A stretch of 64,000 nt of DNA from Lithodes maja (Eukaryota > Arthropoda > Malacostraca > Decapoda > Lithodidae): contig JBAKBP010003207.1 in assembly GCA_037953745.1 (NCBI GenBank), forward strand, positions 62,001 to 126,000, read 5' to 3'. Below the pieces are notes generated by a model. That model was not told where the DNA came from. It saw only the letters and a list, made by a program, of their open reading frames with translations, and searched no databases. Positions 31,687 through 43,018 of this stretch are shown here, in pieces. Positions within the stretch are counted from its first letter, which is position 1, and each line of letters starts with the position of its first letter. The translations under genes were made by a program, and so were the position numbers.

Positions 31687-33077
31687 TACTGTATTTCTGG
31701 ACTTCGCAAAAGCCTTTGATAAGGTTGATCACGGCATCCTGCTTCACAAACTGCAGAGCCTAGGAATCACAGGCAAAATTGGATCATGGATTCACAGCTT
31801 CCTCACCAACCGAACCCAAATGGTGGCAACAGGCGGAAAACTTTCACGTCCAAGCAAAGTTACCAGCGGAGTACCTCAGGGATCGGTGCTAGGTCCCCTA
31901 CTCTTTCTCGTACTGATGGGCAACATCAACAAGGAAGTGAAAGAATCGGTAATAACATCCTTTGCTGATGATACCAACATCAGCAAGACTGTCAGTACAG
32001 TAGATGATGTAGACCAGCTCCAAAGAGACCTTGACAAAGTATACAACTGGGCCACAAGCAATAATATGATTTTCAACAATGAAAAGTTTGAGCTGCTTAG
32101 GTGTGGGAAAAGGCAGGACATCACCAGGAACACATCACTTTACACCAGCAGTGGAGACTCGATACAAACATCACCCCATGTAAAATGTCTCGGCATCCAC
32201 CTGAGTGAAGACGGCACCTTCCAGCACCACATTCAAGAAACTCTCAAGAAAGCAAGAAAAATCGCTGGGTGGATCCTTCGAACATTCCACACAAGGGAGG
32301 CAGTTTGCATGGTGATGCTGTGGAGATCCCTAGTGCAACCAATACTAGATGATTGCAGTCAGCTCTGATCTCCCCACAAAGCCATGGACATCCAAGCCAT
32401 GGAATCAGTACAACGGTCCTTCACAGCTCAAATCTGGGAGGCAAAGGGACTAAATATACTGGGAAAGACTAGAAAAACTAAGACTATACTCCCAGCTAAG
32501 GTGAAGGGAGAGATACAGAATTATATATATCTGGAAAGTCCTGGAGGAGTTAGTACCAGACCCCTCTGCCTCTGGCTCAGAAATAGAGAGGTATGAAAGT
32601 CCAAGGGCAGGGAGAATGTGTAGAAGAAGAGCACTCCCCACACAAGCACTAGGGAAAGTCGGGACACTCCTCGCATCCAGCCTGACACACAGAGGACCTC
32701 AACTCTTCAACTGCCTCCCTAGAAACATCAGGACCATCACAGACTGTCCCACAGAGAAGCTCAAAACTCAGCTGGACAAGTTTCTGAGAAGTGTGCCCGA
32801 CAAGCCGCCAGTACCAGGGTACACCTCACAATGTAGAGCGGCGTCAAACTCTGTACCGGACCAACTGCACCTACTAAGAAGAGATGCAGGTTATGGGAGC
32901 AGCGGTGGATCACCATGGCTGTGAGGCGCAGGACCCCTGAACTTCATCAAGTAAATCAAGTAAATCAAGTAAGTAGACACTCGCGTAACGTAAACAAACC
33001 AATCACCCGCCTCCTCTGATGACAATATTGTTATTAACCTAACAACATGACCTAACCTGGGGGTTGCCGCCCCCAGC

Positions 33078-33310
33078 GGCTCGCTGGTGTAGTGACTAGC
33101 GTCTTGGACTTCCACCCAGAAGGCCCGGGATCGCGCCCACGCTCGGCGCATTAAAGATTTTTCACAAGCACTGAGTCGTTACCATCCCTCATGAGCAAGG
33201 GGATGGGCTAGTAGTACAGGACCCCAATGGAAATATGCCTAATCAGCCTTATTGGGCTATCCTTAGCTGGCTTAGCATTCACTAGCTTTAAGAACTATTA
33301 TTATTATTAG
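33078..33310 (+). mobile_element. tRNA-derived SINE with (ATT)n tail
   Basis: The head GGCTCGCTGGTGTAGTGACT carries a box A-like TGGTGTAGTGACTAGCG and a box B-like GGGATCGCGCCC; the putative anticodon loop is CTTCCAC (Gly-type). A body of about 150 bp follows, and the tail is ATTATTATTATT at 33296-33309. Confidence 0.7.
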
Positions 33311-33404
33311 ACCCCCGCTGCTCTAATTACAGTAATGATGTAGAAGACATAAAATCACTAAAAAGTACTGTGGTAGAGCGAAACTGTAATGGTTAGAGTG
33401 TTTA

Positions 33405-33515
33405 AAAATCTGTGTGTGATAACCCAGGTTCGAATCCCGGTGGATCACATATATGCTTTCATTAATTTCATTGGAGGTGTTTGGTGTTGTGGTGAAATTA
33501 ATAAAATATAGATTC
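33405..33515 (+). mobile_element. SINE fragment with a conserved ATGCTTTCATTAATTTCATT core
   Basis: It contains a perfect box B (GGTTCGAATCC) followed by GGTGGATCACATATATGC and TTTCATTAATTTCATTGGAG. Related copies are at 34365-34475 (+) and 60340-60440 (+). The sequence 33516-33685 has no gene. Confidence 0.7.
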
Positions 33516-33685
33516 TTATAGGCCTAGCTAGATATAATCCTGAATAATATATGATGGTATCCTAGGCCTATTTAGGCTAATAAAATGTCATCTGATTGAA
33601 GATCGAAAATAAATTGTCTTTAGTGTTGTTAATGGCAAGTTAGAATAATTATCTGATATTCTAATTATAAATATTTGAATTTCAG

Positions 33686-33897
33686 CAATTACAGGCTCTC
33701 CATACCTCAGCAGGGGTTAATAGTAATGCAGAGGAAGGTCCCCATGCTAAACATTTCCCAGCCATGAAGACCCCAATGTTGCCCAAGGACACATTCAAAG
33801 GGAAGACTGCTTTCATTACCGGTGGAGGTACTGGTCTGGGCAAGGGTATGGCCACCATGCTCAGCAGTCTGGGAGCTAATGTGGTCATTGCTGCCAG
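33686..33897 (+). CDS. DECR1: DECR1-like exon 1 (of those seen)
   Basis: The acceptor is TTTCAG at 33680-33685 and the donor is GTAGGA. It encodes LPKDTFKGKTAFITGGGTGL and continues to LSSLGANVVIAAR, the cofactor-binding beta-alpha-beta unit. The frame is intact. Confidence 0.9.
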
Positions 33898-33989
33898 GTA
33901 GGATCCGTCATTAACACTTTCAGTAAATGAGGGAGCATTCTTTCATTTCATTATAGCTATTACAACTTAGTACTTACAAGACAATAGTC

Positions 33990-34290
33990 CGTCAGGTGCC
34001 TGGCCCAGGGAGCTGGTATATATGAAGGGTACGGTATGCCTGGATGCGTGGTGGGCGGGCACTGTGGTGTGCTCCACTGTATGTCTGCCTGCTGAGACCG
34101 GAACTTCTCTGGGAGGTCGGGGGCCGGGGGAGTGCTGGAGTGCCCTTAGTGATCCCTGGTCTCTCCCTGGGTCTTCTCCTGGGCGACCTAGATGTGTGTG
34201 AATTTGTATTTTGTTTTTTGTATTTTGTTGTGTTGTCTCTGTCTCGAGTCGGCCACCCCCAGCTATGGGGTTACTATATCTTTGTAAGGA
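33990..34290 (-). repeat. Dispersed repeat (CATAGCTGGGGGTGGCCGAC family)
   Basis: This is the reverse-oriented relative of 58950-59290 and 23155-23235. It lies in the DECR intron directly after exon 1. Its open frames are not conserved as protein. Confidence 0.75.
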
Positions 34291-34364
34291 CTTAAGACTC
34301 AAAGGTGTAAAGGACATCTCAATTATCCCTTTGTCTCCCACAGGTCCTTCCAAAATCTGTAATG

Positions 34365-34475
34365 TGATAACCCAGGTTTGAATCCCAATGGATCATATAC
34401 TGTACATATATGCTTTCATTAATTTCATTGGAGGTGTTTGGTGTTGGGTGAAATTAATAAAAATATAGATTGTCT
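34365..34475 (+). mobile_element. SINE fragment, second copy of the ATGCTTTCATTAATTTC family
   Basis: It matches 33412-33515 closely (GATAACCCAGGTTTGAATCC, GGAGGTGTTTGGTGTTG, GAAATTAATAAAAATATAG). It is in direct orientation on the other side of DECR exon 1. The bases 34476-34708 have no gene. Confidence 0.7.
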
Positions 34476-34708
34476 AATAATATCGAAATGAAAGAATATG
34501 TTATGGTACTGTATACTGAAAGGGTTACAAATATTTTTGTTCCATAGAATTTTAAATGATTAATTTATATAATTTACAGTATTCTTACTGTAGGATACAT
34601 TTCTTTGTTTACAGGAAAGAAGCTGTGTTACTCAAAATATATACTAAATACAATATGAATAGTGAGATGGGTGATGAATTTACAGTAAATGTAGGTGTAT
34701 AAAACAAT

Positions 34709-35016
34709 AATTTATTAGTGGCCCCTCCATCATTGACGATATGCCTATTACATAAGGCACCCTCTTCAAACACTCATCCGCCGTAGTTTTGAATCTACCG
34801 CGCAGAGCATAAAAAATTTGAGGAGCCTTCATCATGAGTGCACGCAACCTCACTCATGGTTCAGTCATTATGAAATTGGGTTCTCACTACGAAAAAACTT
34901 CGTAACAAATAAAAAACAAAAAGAAAATAAGAATAACTATTCATAAGCTTTCCATATAATCGTGGATGTACTTGTGTGGATCTTTGCCCAGACGCTGACT
35001 CGGGCGTCATTCTTCC
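34709..35016 (+). repeat. DIRS left inverted terminal repeat
   Basis: It starts TAATTTATTAGTGGCCCCTC. The reverse complement of this block is found at 55820-55930 and 50262-50469, the two halves of the right repeat. A diverged copy starts a second DIRS element at 60510. Confidence 0.88.
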
Positions 35017-36664
35017 TTCTCTGCTCTGCGCTCAACCGACCAGGACGTGCCTCCCCACGCTCCGCTCGTTCCGCATTTGTTGCGTCCCTAGTGAGTTTTT
35101 TCTCATTTGTTTACTCCGGGATGTATCGAGTAAGGTTAGGATATGCGTAGCAGGAGTGTCCTGGGCGGGTTGCCCGCAGTGCAGTGTATTTTGGGTCGGG
35201 TGTTTGGGGCATCTATTTCGGGTGTACCCTCGTGGTCCTGTTGTGGACATGTGAACTTTTTCACGGTTAGCTAGCTTTGTGATGCAGGCGGCTTTCATTA
35301 CGCGTTATTATTGCTACCTCTTATCTTTCTGTTGAGGTAACGTTTTATTCTCTGACGTTCCCAGCGTATTTTTCTTCACTTAGTGAAGTTTTTTCTGGGT
35401 CCCGAGTCAGTTCTTCCCTTTGCCGGGAAGTTTTTGCTACAGTGGTGTGTTGACGGTGGTTCCTGTTGTGATATAATTCAGTGCTTTTTGTTTATATTAC
35501 GACATGTTTACTGTGTATTTCCGTCTGCTTAGGCCTAGTCAGCCTCTCGTAGCTTTGCCACATGTACAAGCGTTATTGATTTTATTATAAATATGTACTA
35601 CTGTTTCATGTGTGTCCTGGTTTAGTTGTGTATTGGCTAATTCCACGGACTATATATGTGTCCTGGATTAGTTGTGTATTGGCTAATTCCACGGACTATT
35701 TGTGTGTCCTGGGTTAGTTGTGCTTTGGCTAATTCCACGGTTTAATTGGTGCGTTCAGATTGAATCTGAACGGGGTGGGTTGCCTTTTCCGGCGGGTTTT
35801 CTCGGTTACACCATGAAAACCCGGCTGGTGGCCGAGTTTTAATCACGCGTGGTTAAAAAAGTCTTGTTTTCCCCGGCGAGTAGTGGCCTGAGGCTCTCCA
35901 GGACTGCGTCTCTGTGTTGGGCCTGTGTTTCCCGGCGGGATGGCTTTACCCATTTAACTAAGTGTTCATACGGACACTTGTTGAGTTGAGTTTTTCCCGG
36001 TTTTTGCAAAGCCAGTAAAACTAGGCTGTTTGTTGATTGGGCTTTCCTCCCCGGCGATCTTTTGCAAAGAAATGGGGATAGGAATTTTGGGGTTAACGTT
36101 AAAATTCACACCCGGCGGTTGCACCTTGGGAGGGTAGGATTAACGGATTTGCATAATTCAGTGTAGTTAACCAGACAATCGAGGGATACGATACGTATCG
36201 CCGCCATTCAACGTACGGCGATCTAGAACGCTTCGGGAGAAGCCAGATCTAGCTTTAAGACAGGCTTTCCAGTTTTTGATCTGCGAGATAATACGGGGGC
36301 CGGCGTCTTTGAGAGTGGTTTTCCAGTAAGAACTTAACAAAACACCACTGGGAAGACTGCGTCAGTTATAAAAAGCCATGCTGGTCTTTATATTATGTCA
36401 GAGGATATGCATAAATCTTTTGGACAAGTTAAGATATTCTGAAATCTTTATTCATGAACCCTCCGCGTAGCGAGCCGTGATAGTTGTGTATTAAGTCTCG
36501 TTACCCGGCGGGTTGTCTAACACTTGTGTTCGAACATGTTGGTGTAGCCTTATGAGCATTAATTCCTGGAAATTTTTCTTTTTTTCCAGGGCTGAGTTCC
36601 GGCGAGACTTTCGAGAACCTGGAGTAAACCGGGGGTGGGTTTGTGTTTTCCACCAGTCTCTGTC
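35017..36664 (+). other. DIRS leader region with 53-bp tandem repeats
   Basis: This is non-coding and about 1.65 kb. Between about 35610 and 35745 a unit TGTGTCCTGG.TTAGTTGTG...GGCTAATTCCACGG occurs three times; one copy is present at 61430-61470 in the second element. Recurrent CCCGGCG motifs occur at 35785-36520. It may hold the promoter, but no TATA or initiator is clear. Confidence 0.6.
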
Positions 36665-38146
36665 ATGGCTACCATAGACCCTGTTTTTGCCTTGTGTATT
36701 GCTCCCTCCTGTTCAGGTATCCCTATCTTTGCACACACTCTTTGCATTAGATGTGTTAAATGTTTGGATCGCTCAAGGGGTTTGTGGGTAACGGGGAACT
36801 GTTCCTTCTGTACTCAATTGAGTGCCAAAGTGTTGCGGGACAATAGTAGATCCGCGGCGGTCGCTTTGAGGGAGGTCAGGCAGCAGTTGTCATGTTAGGC
36901 GACAACAGTGGCTCATAAAGCGCTGCAATGTGACAATGTGATTCTTTGGGATAAATTACTGATTGAGCACCCCCCTATTAAACGTCCCGCTAGAGTAACT
37001 GTACGAAAGTCGGCAGAGACTGGGCAGGGTACAGCACTTTCTCTGGTCCCTACACCTTCTAAAAGACCTCGTGAACCCACGCCCCCGGTGACAGCCTCCA
37101 CGTCACGGGCGCGGTCCAGGTCCAGGTCGCCCCTCCGACAACAGCCGCTTAGTCATTCCTCTTCACCAGCAAGAAAGAGGAGTAAAGAGGAAAAGTCCAA
37201 GGACAGCTCTAGTGAAAGATCGGAAAAGTCTAAGAGCAGTGAAAAATCTAAGTCACACCGCAGCCATAAATCTTCCAGGAAAGATTCTAAGGAACGAAAG
37301 GCCTCCTGGCGTTCGCCGGAGCCTCGTGCCTCACTTTTTGCCTCTACTCCCGACTTATCTAGTATCCAATCTGATGGGGCGGGAGTGGAGTCAGAGACTG
37401 TGGTGGGGGTGTTGCCGGCGGACAGGTTACCAATGGATATTACATACCTAGAGTTAGAGAGTTCGGTAGGCAGTGATCGCCCTATAGAAGAGTCTAGTGG
37501 GGGCTCAGTGGTTGATGGTGTATCTGACTCCCAAGGGAGTTCGGGCCAAGGCCTAGGTGTATGGCGTTATTCCCAACCGGGGCATGAAGGTCCTCGTTTG
37601 GTTCAGGAGCCACAGGTACGGGCGGACGTCCACCGGGACGCTGTGATCCCATCATCCATTCCTGATTTAACTTGGCACCAGGACGAGGTTCCGGCTTCGG
37701 CGGAACCCTCTCATGATGGGCCAGATGACAAGGATGAGGTGTCTATAATCTCTGACATGGAAGTGCAAGAGTCGGGTTCAGTTCTAGACGACCCGCAAGA
37801 TAGGAATGATTCACCTCTGAGTTCTTCATCCGCCAAATTTGTCACGGCGGAGGAAATAGATGGGTTGTTAGTTACGGCTCTAACAAAAAAAATTGGCCAA
37901 CAGCCGGAGACTCCTACAGTGGACCTGGGAGCTCCCATGACAAGTGCAAGTGTTCGGCCTCTGATCGCTTCTATTGCTTTGACCAAGATTCTGCACCCTC
38001 CCTCTATATCACCTAATATAGTCGCTAGGCCTGCTTCGGCGGCACTGACTACCGGTACTTCTAATGTAAGGGTGGTAACGGATGTGAATCCTCCCCCGTT
38101 GGATAGAGCACCGGTAAGAAAGGTAGCTGTTATACGGTCCAGATGA
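36665..38146 (+). pseudogene. DIRS ORF1: Cys/His zinc module, RS-rich and acidic regions
   Basis: The start ATG 36665 matches the start of the homologous ORF at 62521. Residues 11-49 form a Cys/His cluster (C11, C16, H24, C27, C30, C33, C46, C49) conserved in the second DIRS copy, ending NCSFC. A Ser/Arg/Lys-rich block around residues 135-220 (RARSRSRSPLRQQ, KSHRSHKSSRKDSKERK) resembles RS domains, and an acidic, Ser-rich C-terminal half follows. One in-frame TAG at 36896-36898 interrupts the frame after codon 77; otherwise it is open to 38146. The role is probably nucleic-acid binding within the particle or nucleus. The stop may be a decay mutation. Confidence 0.7.
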
Positions 38147-38263
38147 CTAATGGGTTCAAATGATCCCAACTAAGCCAGATACGGCGCAGCCCACTTTGTC
38201 AGGAGAACTTCCAGTGCCACGTGAGTGGGTAATCCAGGGAAATAAATCTAAAAGTTACGAGCC

Positions 38264-39343
38264 TTGGATATTGCGGGTAATGTACTTGATGTTAATATTA
38301 AGGCCATTCCGAACCATTATCACCATGACTTTTTTGTGTATACAGCTACGCCTGCACTGCTCCCTGCCTCAGCTTCAAAACTGTTTTCTGACTGGACCAA
38401 ACATGCCGGTTTTAATGATATAAAAGCACTGTCAGCTCTCACTCCAGAATTAGATTTACAAACGATCACAGACACAGCCGCTAACCCAGTGTTGAAGGTG
38501 GGGCAGTTGGGTCCAGGACCTTGGGTGGAATGGGAGGTAGAGGCTCAGAACTTTGCGACCACCTTCACCTCGAAATCTTCGCACCAGATTCCTCAGGACA
38601 GCCATTCTTGGTTCTCTAGGCCAGTCTTTTCAGCCGGCGGAGTTCCATCTGCTTTGTTTGCTTTTTTAGCTGCCCCCAAAATCAATCTATGCGAACTTAA
38701 AGATCCTTTCACTACACCTTCACCAGCTCACCTAGACCGGGAGTTTAGGCTAAGGGGGAAGGCGTATAGACTTTTTTCCCAGTACATCGTTTCGCACCAG
38801 GTGGCGAAATCTATGTTACGATCTACTCAGGCAATCGCGGACGCGGAAGCCATAAAATCAGTTGAACTATCTCGGCGATTACTCCTTCAGACTTCGATTC
38901 AGTCGCTGGGGGATATCCGTACAGCCTTGCTCGAGGCGGTGCGGGCGAGACAGGATCTTAGGATGTCCCTGGTGAGGAAACTTCCTGACAGAATTGCGAA
39001 CCAGGTGGTCATGTCACCGGTGCTAACTCCCTCATTAATGTCCCCTGATGTGTGGAGAACTGTTTTCAATATGGCTCAGGCCTTTAAGCACAGTCCCACC
39101 CCTTCTAAGAAACCTGCTTTTAACTTTCCCAAACCCAAGCCAGTCGCAAAAGCTCAGCTGGGTGGGTCAAAGCCCTTTCAGATACCTAAGTCCACTTCCC
39201 CCCAAGGTCAGTACAGGTATAAACAAGGTAAGTTTGCAGGTCATAAAGGACGGAACTATAGCAGACCGGGCCAGGACCCGTCTTCTGCCAACGCCGGCCA
39301 GTCGGCTAAGCATCCACCACCACCACCCCCATCAAAAAACTAA
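38264..39343 (+). CDS. DIRS gag-like ORF
   Basis: This is a 359-residue frame beginning within ALDIAGNVLDVNIKAIPNHY. The helical central part includes WTKHAGFNDIKAL, PAHLDREFRLRGKAYRLFSQ and LRMSLVRKLPDRIANQ. The C-terminus is basic and rich in Pro, Gln and Lys (KKPAFNFPKPKPVAKAQ) and ends in six prolines. It precedes the RT by a few dozen bases, as gag does in DIRS elements. Reading frames between 38146 and 38264 suggest it was once continuous with ORF1 (GELPVPREWVIQGNKSKS in frame 3), now split by two small frame changes. Confidence 0.65.
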   Translation: MDIAGNVLDVNIKAIPNHYHHDFFVYTATPALLPASASKLFSDWTKHAGFNDIKALSALTPELDLQTITDTAANPVLKVGQLGPGPWVEWEVEAQNFATTFTSKSSHQIPQDSHSWFSRPVFSAGGVPSALFAFLAAPKINLCELKDPFTTPSPAHLDREFRLRGKAYRLFSQYIVSHQVAKSMLRSTQAIADAEAIKSVELSRRLLLQTSIQSLGDIRTALLEAVRARQDLRMSLVRKLPDRIANQVVMSPVLTPSLMSPDVWRTVFNMAQAFKHSPTPSKKPAFNFPKPKPVAKAQLGGSKPFQIPKSTSPQGQYRYKQGKFAGHKGRNYSRPGQDPSSANAGQSAKHPPPPPPSKN

Positions 39344-41673
39344 AGTCTCTCTCACTCCCAGGGCCGGTCTCACGGCGTGTGGATCGGAGGGTAGTACAGC
39401 CGGCGAACCCTTGTCTGCTAACTGGGTCGTTCCGGACGTGCCACCGCGCATGGCCAGTAAATACTTGGGCGAGGATGGTGGCACGCAAGGGCATCACCTG
39501 GCAGTGGCTCCGGCGACCTCGTTTACGTCAGCCGACAAAGGCAAATTTAGTTTCATTAGAGGTGGAGCCACTAGTCCAGGAAATGATCGCCAAGAATGTC
39601 ATCATCCCGGTTCCTCAAAATTACCCAGTTTTCACATCCAAACTTTTTCTAGTGCCCAAAAGGGACAGTGTTCAGATGAGATCAGTCGTAGACCTGTCTT
39701 ATCTGAACCTACATATTTACAACATGTCATTCAGGATGCTAACAGTAAACCAGATCAGGCTAACACTTCCGCCGGGAGGATGGATGTGTTCTTTAGACCT
39801 GACGGACGCGTATTGGCACGTCTCGGTCAACAAAAGATTTCGAAGGTTTCTGGCCTTAAGAATAAAGCATCAGACTTATGTCTGATGTGAAGGAACAGCG
39901 AGAGAAGGTGCATGTTTGTTTGTAAGTAGCAAATGGAAGGAATGTGTAAGAGAGTATGGGTCTGTGGGTTCAAGGAGTGTGTGGGTGAGAATGAAAGTAG
40001 GAATACAAACGTGGGTGATTGTATGCGTGTATGCCCCGACAGAGGATATACTTGAAAGAAAGAAAGAGGAGTTCTGGATGAATGTGGAGGCGTGCCTGGA
40101 GAAGTTTGACAAGAACGAAAGAATATTTCTGATTGGGGATATGAATGGTAAGGTGGGTGATAGGAAAGTTGAGGGGAGTGGTGGGAGGGTGAGGGGGTAC
40201 CATCAGAGGTGAATGGGAATGGTAGTGCACTTGTGGACGTATGTGTGGGGAGGAGGCTGTGGATAGCCAACACCTTCTTCCGACACAGAATGATCCACAG
40301 GTACACGTGGAAACGGATGTTGACGATGAAGGATAAGACAGTGGTGGAACGAAAGTCATTGATTGATTATGTATGTGTGGATGAACGAATGAAGAAATCT
40401 GTGATGGATGCTAGGGTGTATACTGTATAGGGGTATTGGAGGGGGTCTGTCTGATCATTATGTAGTGGTAGCTAAGGTTAGGATACAAAAGAAGTGGGTG
40501 AGGAGAGCGGGAGGGAGGCGAGAGGAGGGTGGAATGGTGAGGAGGGTGGAGAGGTTGCAGGAGGAGGAAGTCAGGGAGGAGTACAGGAGAGCAGTGGAAA
40601 GACGACTAGGTGGGTTCGACCTGGAAGTTATGGAGGAAGTGGAGGAGATGAGCAAGGTGTTTAAGGATGAGATATGTGCAGCATGTGAGGAGGTGTGTGG
40701 AGTGAGGAGAAGAGGGAGGGGAGTGAAAGGTACAGCATGGTGGACAGAAGAGGTAAGAATAGCTGTGGAAGAAAAGAAGAAAGCATATAGAGAGTGGTTG
40801 GGTAGTAGAGGGAATGAAGATTCCGAGAGACAGAAACGAGCGAGGTACGTGGAGAGTAAGAGGGTGGTGAAGAGAGTAGTGAAGGAAAGTAAGAGAAGAG
40901 TAGATGAGGAATTTGGAAGGAATCTGAGTGTAAAATGGAGGGAGAGTAAGAAACTGTTCTGGAAAGAAGTCAAGAAAGTTAGGGAAGGTAGCAAGGGAAA
41001 CAGTAAGGGTGTGAAAGATAAGAATGGGAGAATGCTAGCCGAGAAGCAAGAGAGAGTCGAAAGATGGAGGGAGTACTTCAGTGAGTTGCTAAATGAAAGG
41101 AATGAAGAGCCAGCAAACATAGCTGGATATGGTATGGGAGGGAGAAGAAGAGAAGTAGTGGAGGAGGAGGTGGGGATCAGGAGGTCAGAAGTGTGGGAAG
41201 CCATGAAAAGAGTGAAGTTGGGGAAAGCACCAGGAACAGATGGAGTGTGTGGGGAAATGTTGAGGTATGGTGGTGAGATAGTGATAGAATGGGTATGGAA
41301 AATGTGCAAACTAGCATGGGAGAAGGGGAGTGCACCCGATGACTGGAAGACTGGCATAATAGTCCCCCTATATAAGGGCAAAGGGGAAAGAGGAGTGTGT
41401 GGTAACCACCGAGGAATATGTCTTCTAAGCATAGTAGGGAAGGTATACAGTAGGGTAGTGATTGAGAGAGTGAGAGTGAGAACGGAGAAATGGATAGGCG
41501 ACGAGCAGGGAGGCTTTAGGAAGGGAAGAGGATGTGTAGATCAGATTTTTACCCTGAATTGTGTTGTGGAGAAGTATCTGGAGAAGAAACAAAAGGTGTA
41601 TGTTGCCTTTATGGACTTGGAGAAGGCCTATGACAGAGTGGATAGAGAAGGTTTGTGGAAAGTACTTAGAATA

Positions 41674-43018
41674 CACTCTAACCTCCATTTAACGGATTCC
41701 GATTTAACGGATATCGGCAATAAAGGTAAAAAAAATGTAGGCCGGACAATGGACCCAGCAACGGACATAGTCCGTTGCTATAAAAAAGTTGGAGCAAAGT
41801 CCGTTGCTCTATCTATTTATCTCTCTAATGCACCTACCTAAATCCCTTATACATTAACATAACTATGTCTTATTTGGACTTTTTGTAATCTTTGAATCAT
41901 TTCTAATATGATGGAATTGAAAAATATAATATCCTTCCAGCACATAGATAAATAATAAATAAGATAGTCAACAAAATATTTCAACTCTCCCCTCCGTGCC
42001 AGCAGAGACGGAAGATTTACGTTTGATAGATTTTTTGTTTTGTTTTTTCCCCTCGATATACACACTCTTTCTATTTATCTATCTCTCTAATTCATCTACC
42101 TAAATCCCTTATACATTAACATAACTATGTCTTATTTGGACTTTTTGAAATCTTTGAATAATTTCTAATGTGATGGAATTGAAAAATATAATATCCTTCC
42201 AGCACATAGATAAATAATAAATAAGATAGTCAAAAAAATAGTTCAACCCTCCCCTCAGTCTAGACGCGGAAGCTCCGAGACGGAAGATTTACGTTTGATA
42301 GATTTTTTGTTTTGTTTTTTTCCCTCGATATACACACTCTTTCTATCTATCTATCTCTCTAATTCATCTACCTAAATCCCTTATACATTAACATAACTAT
42401 GTCTTATTTGGACTTTTTGTAATCTTTGAATAATTTCTAATGTGATGGAATTGAAAAATATAATATCCTTCCAGCACATAGATAAATAATAAATGAGATA
42501 GTCAACAAAATATTTCAACCCTCCCCTCCGTCTATGCGCCGAGCTTCCCAGACGACGGGAGATTTACGTTTGATAGATTTTTTTTTTTTTTTTTTTGTTC
42601 CCACGGTATACACAAAATGATGGGGAAATATTATAACATGTTTTTAATTGACATTTGTGTCGTTTTTGCTGATTATGAGTTGGTGGAAAATAAAATCTTT
42701 AATTCTATCATATCGGAAATGATTCACAGATTATATAGAGACCAAATAATATACACTTTTAAGTGTGTTCAATAGTTTTGCATTATCAATAGGGTGTAGC
42801 ACAAGGGATTACCAGGATTTATTTCAGGTACAGTAAAAAAAAGGATGCATAACAGTTAAATGTCACGATCCGATCCGGACACCTGTACTCAACACCAAAT
42901 TTTTCTCAAGGAATTTCCGGATTACATCCGGACTGGACAGTATTTAGCAGCAACGGACATTTAGCAGGAACGGACAGGTGCTTGCACGCATTTGTCCGTT
43001 AAATGGAGGGTGGAGTGT
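41674..43018. mobile_element. TA-flanked MITE inside the RTE-like LINE
   Basis: TA lies at 41672 and 43019; the ends are CACTCTAACCTCCATTTAAC and the inverse GTTAAATGGAGGGTGGAGTG. The interior holds three tandem units of the roughly 265-bp satellite, then sequence shared with the MITE at 30051-31686, including the empty TTAA site at 42690-42715. It is non-coding. Confidence 0.88.
41821..42590. repeat. Three tandem copies of a satellite unit of about 265 bp
   Basis: Units start CTCTCTAAT.CACCTACCTAAAT at about 41821, 42083 and 42355. Each contains CATTAACATAACTATGTCTT, GGAATTGAAAAATATAATAT and GATTTACGTTTGATAGATTT. Spacing is 262 and 272 bp. Confidence 0.85.

Larger units (their letters stand above)
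28285..32925 (+). pseudogene. Jockey-like LINE ORF2 (endonuclease and RT), broken
   Basis: The endonuclease opens with SILIGNIQGLFPRSNKSK and IALTESH and later has ELIITGDFNLL and FSDHS, with stop codons at 28483 and beyond. RT motifs are NYRPVALTSHVIKIFEK, GQHGFRKGRSCLSQL, VFLDFAKAFDKVDHGILLHK (motif A), TSGVPQGSVLGPLLFLVLMG and ITSFADDTNI (catalytic). A MITE inserted at 30051 separates NVDT from VFLDFA. The C-terminal part is frameshifted near 32365 and 32590 but readable to SGGSPWL at 32923. It is inactive. Confidence 0.82.
27108..32970 (+). mobile_element. Jockey-like LINE, nearly full length, split by a MITE
   Basis: The order is ORF1 (27108-28250), ORF2 endonuclease (about 28285-28985), RT (29300-30048 and 31689-32400) and C-terminus (to about 32925). 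The 3' tail is tandem AATCAAGTA-type units at 32945-32970. The 5' edge and target duplication were not identified. Confidence 0.8.

Noticed and set aside
40458..41432. Ser/Leu/Thr-rich minus-strand ORF of 324 residues
   Set aside because: It is antisense to the RTE-like LINE ORF, whose RT motifs are unmistakable on the plus strand.
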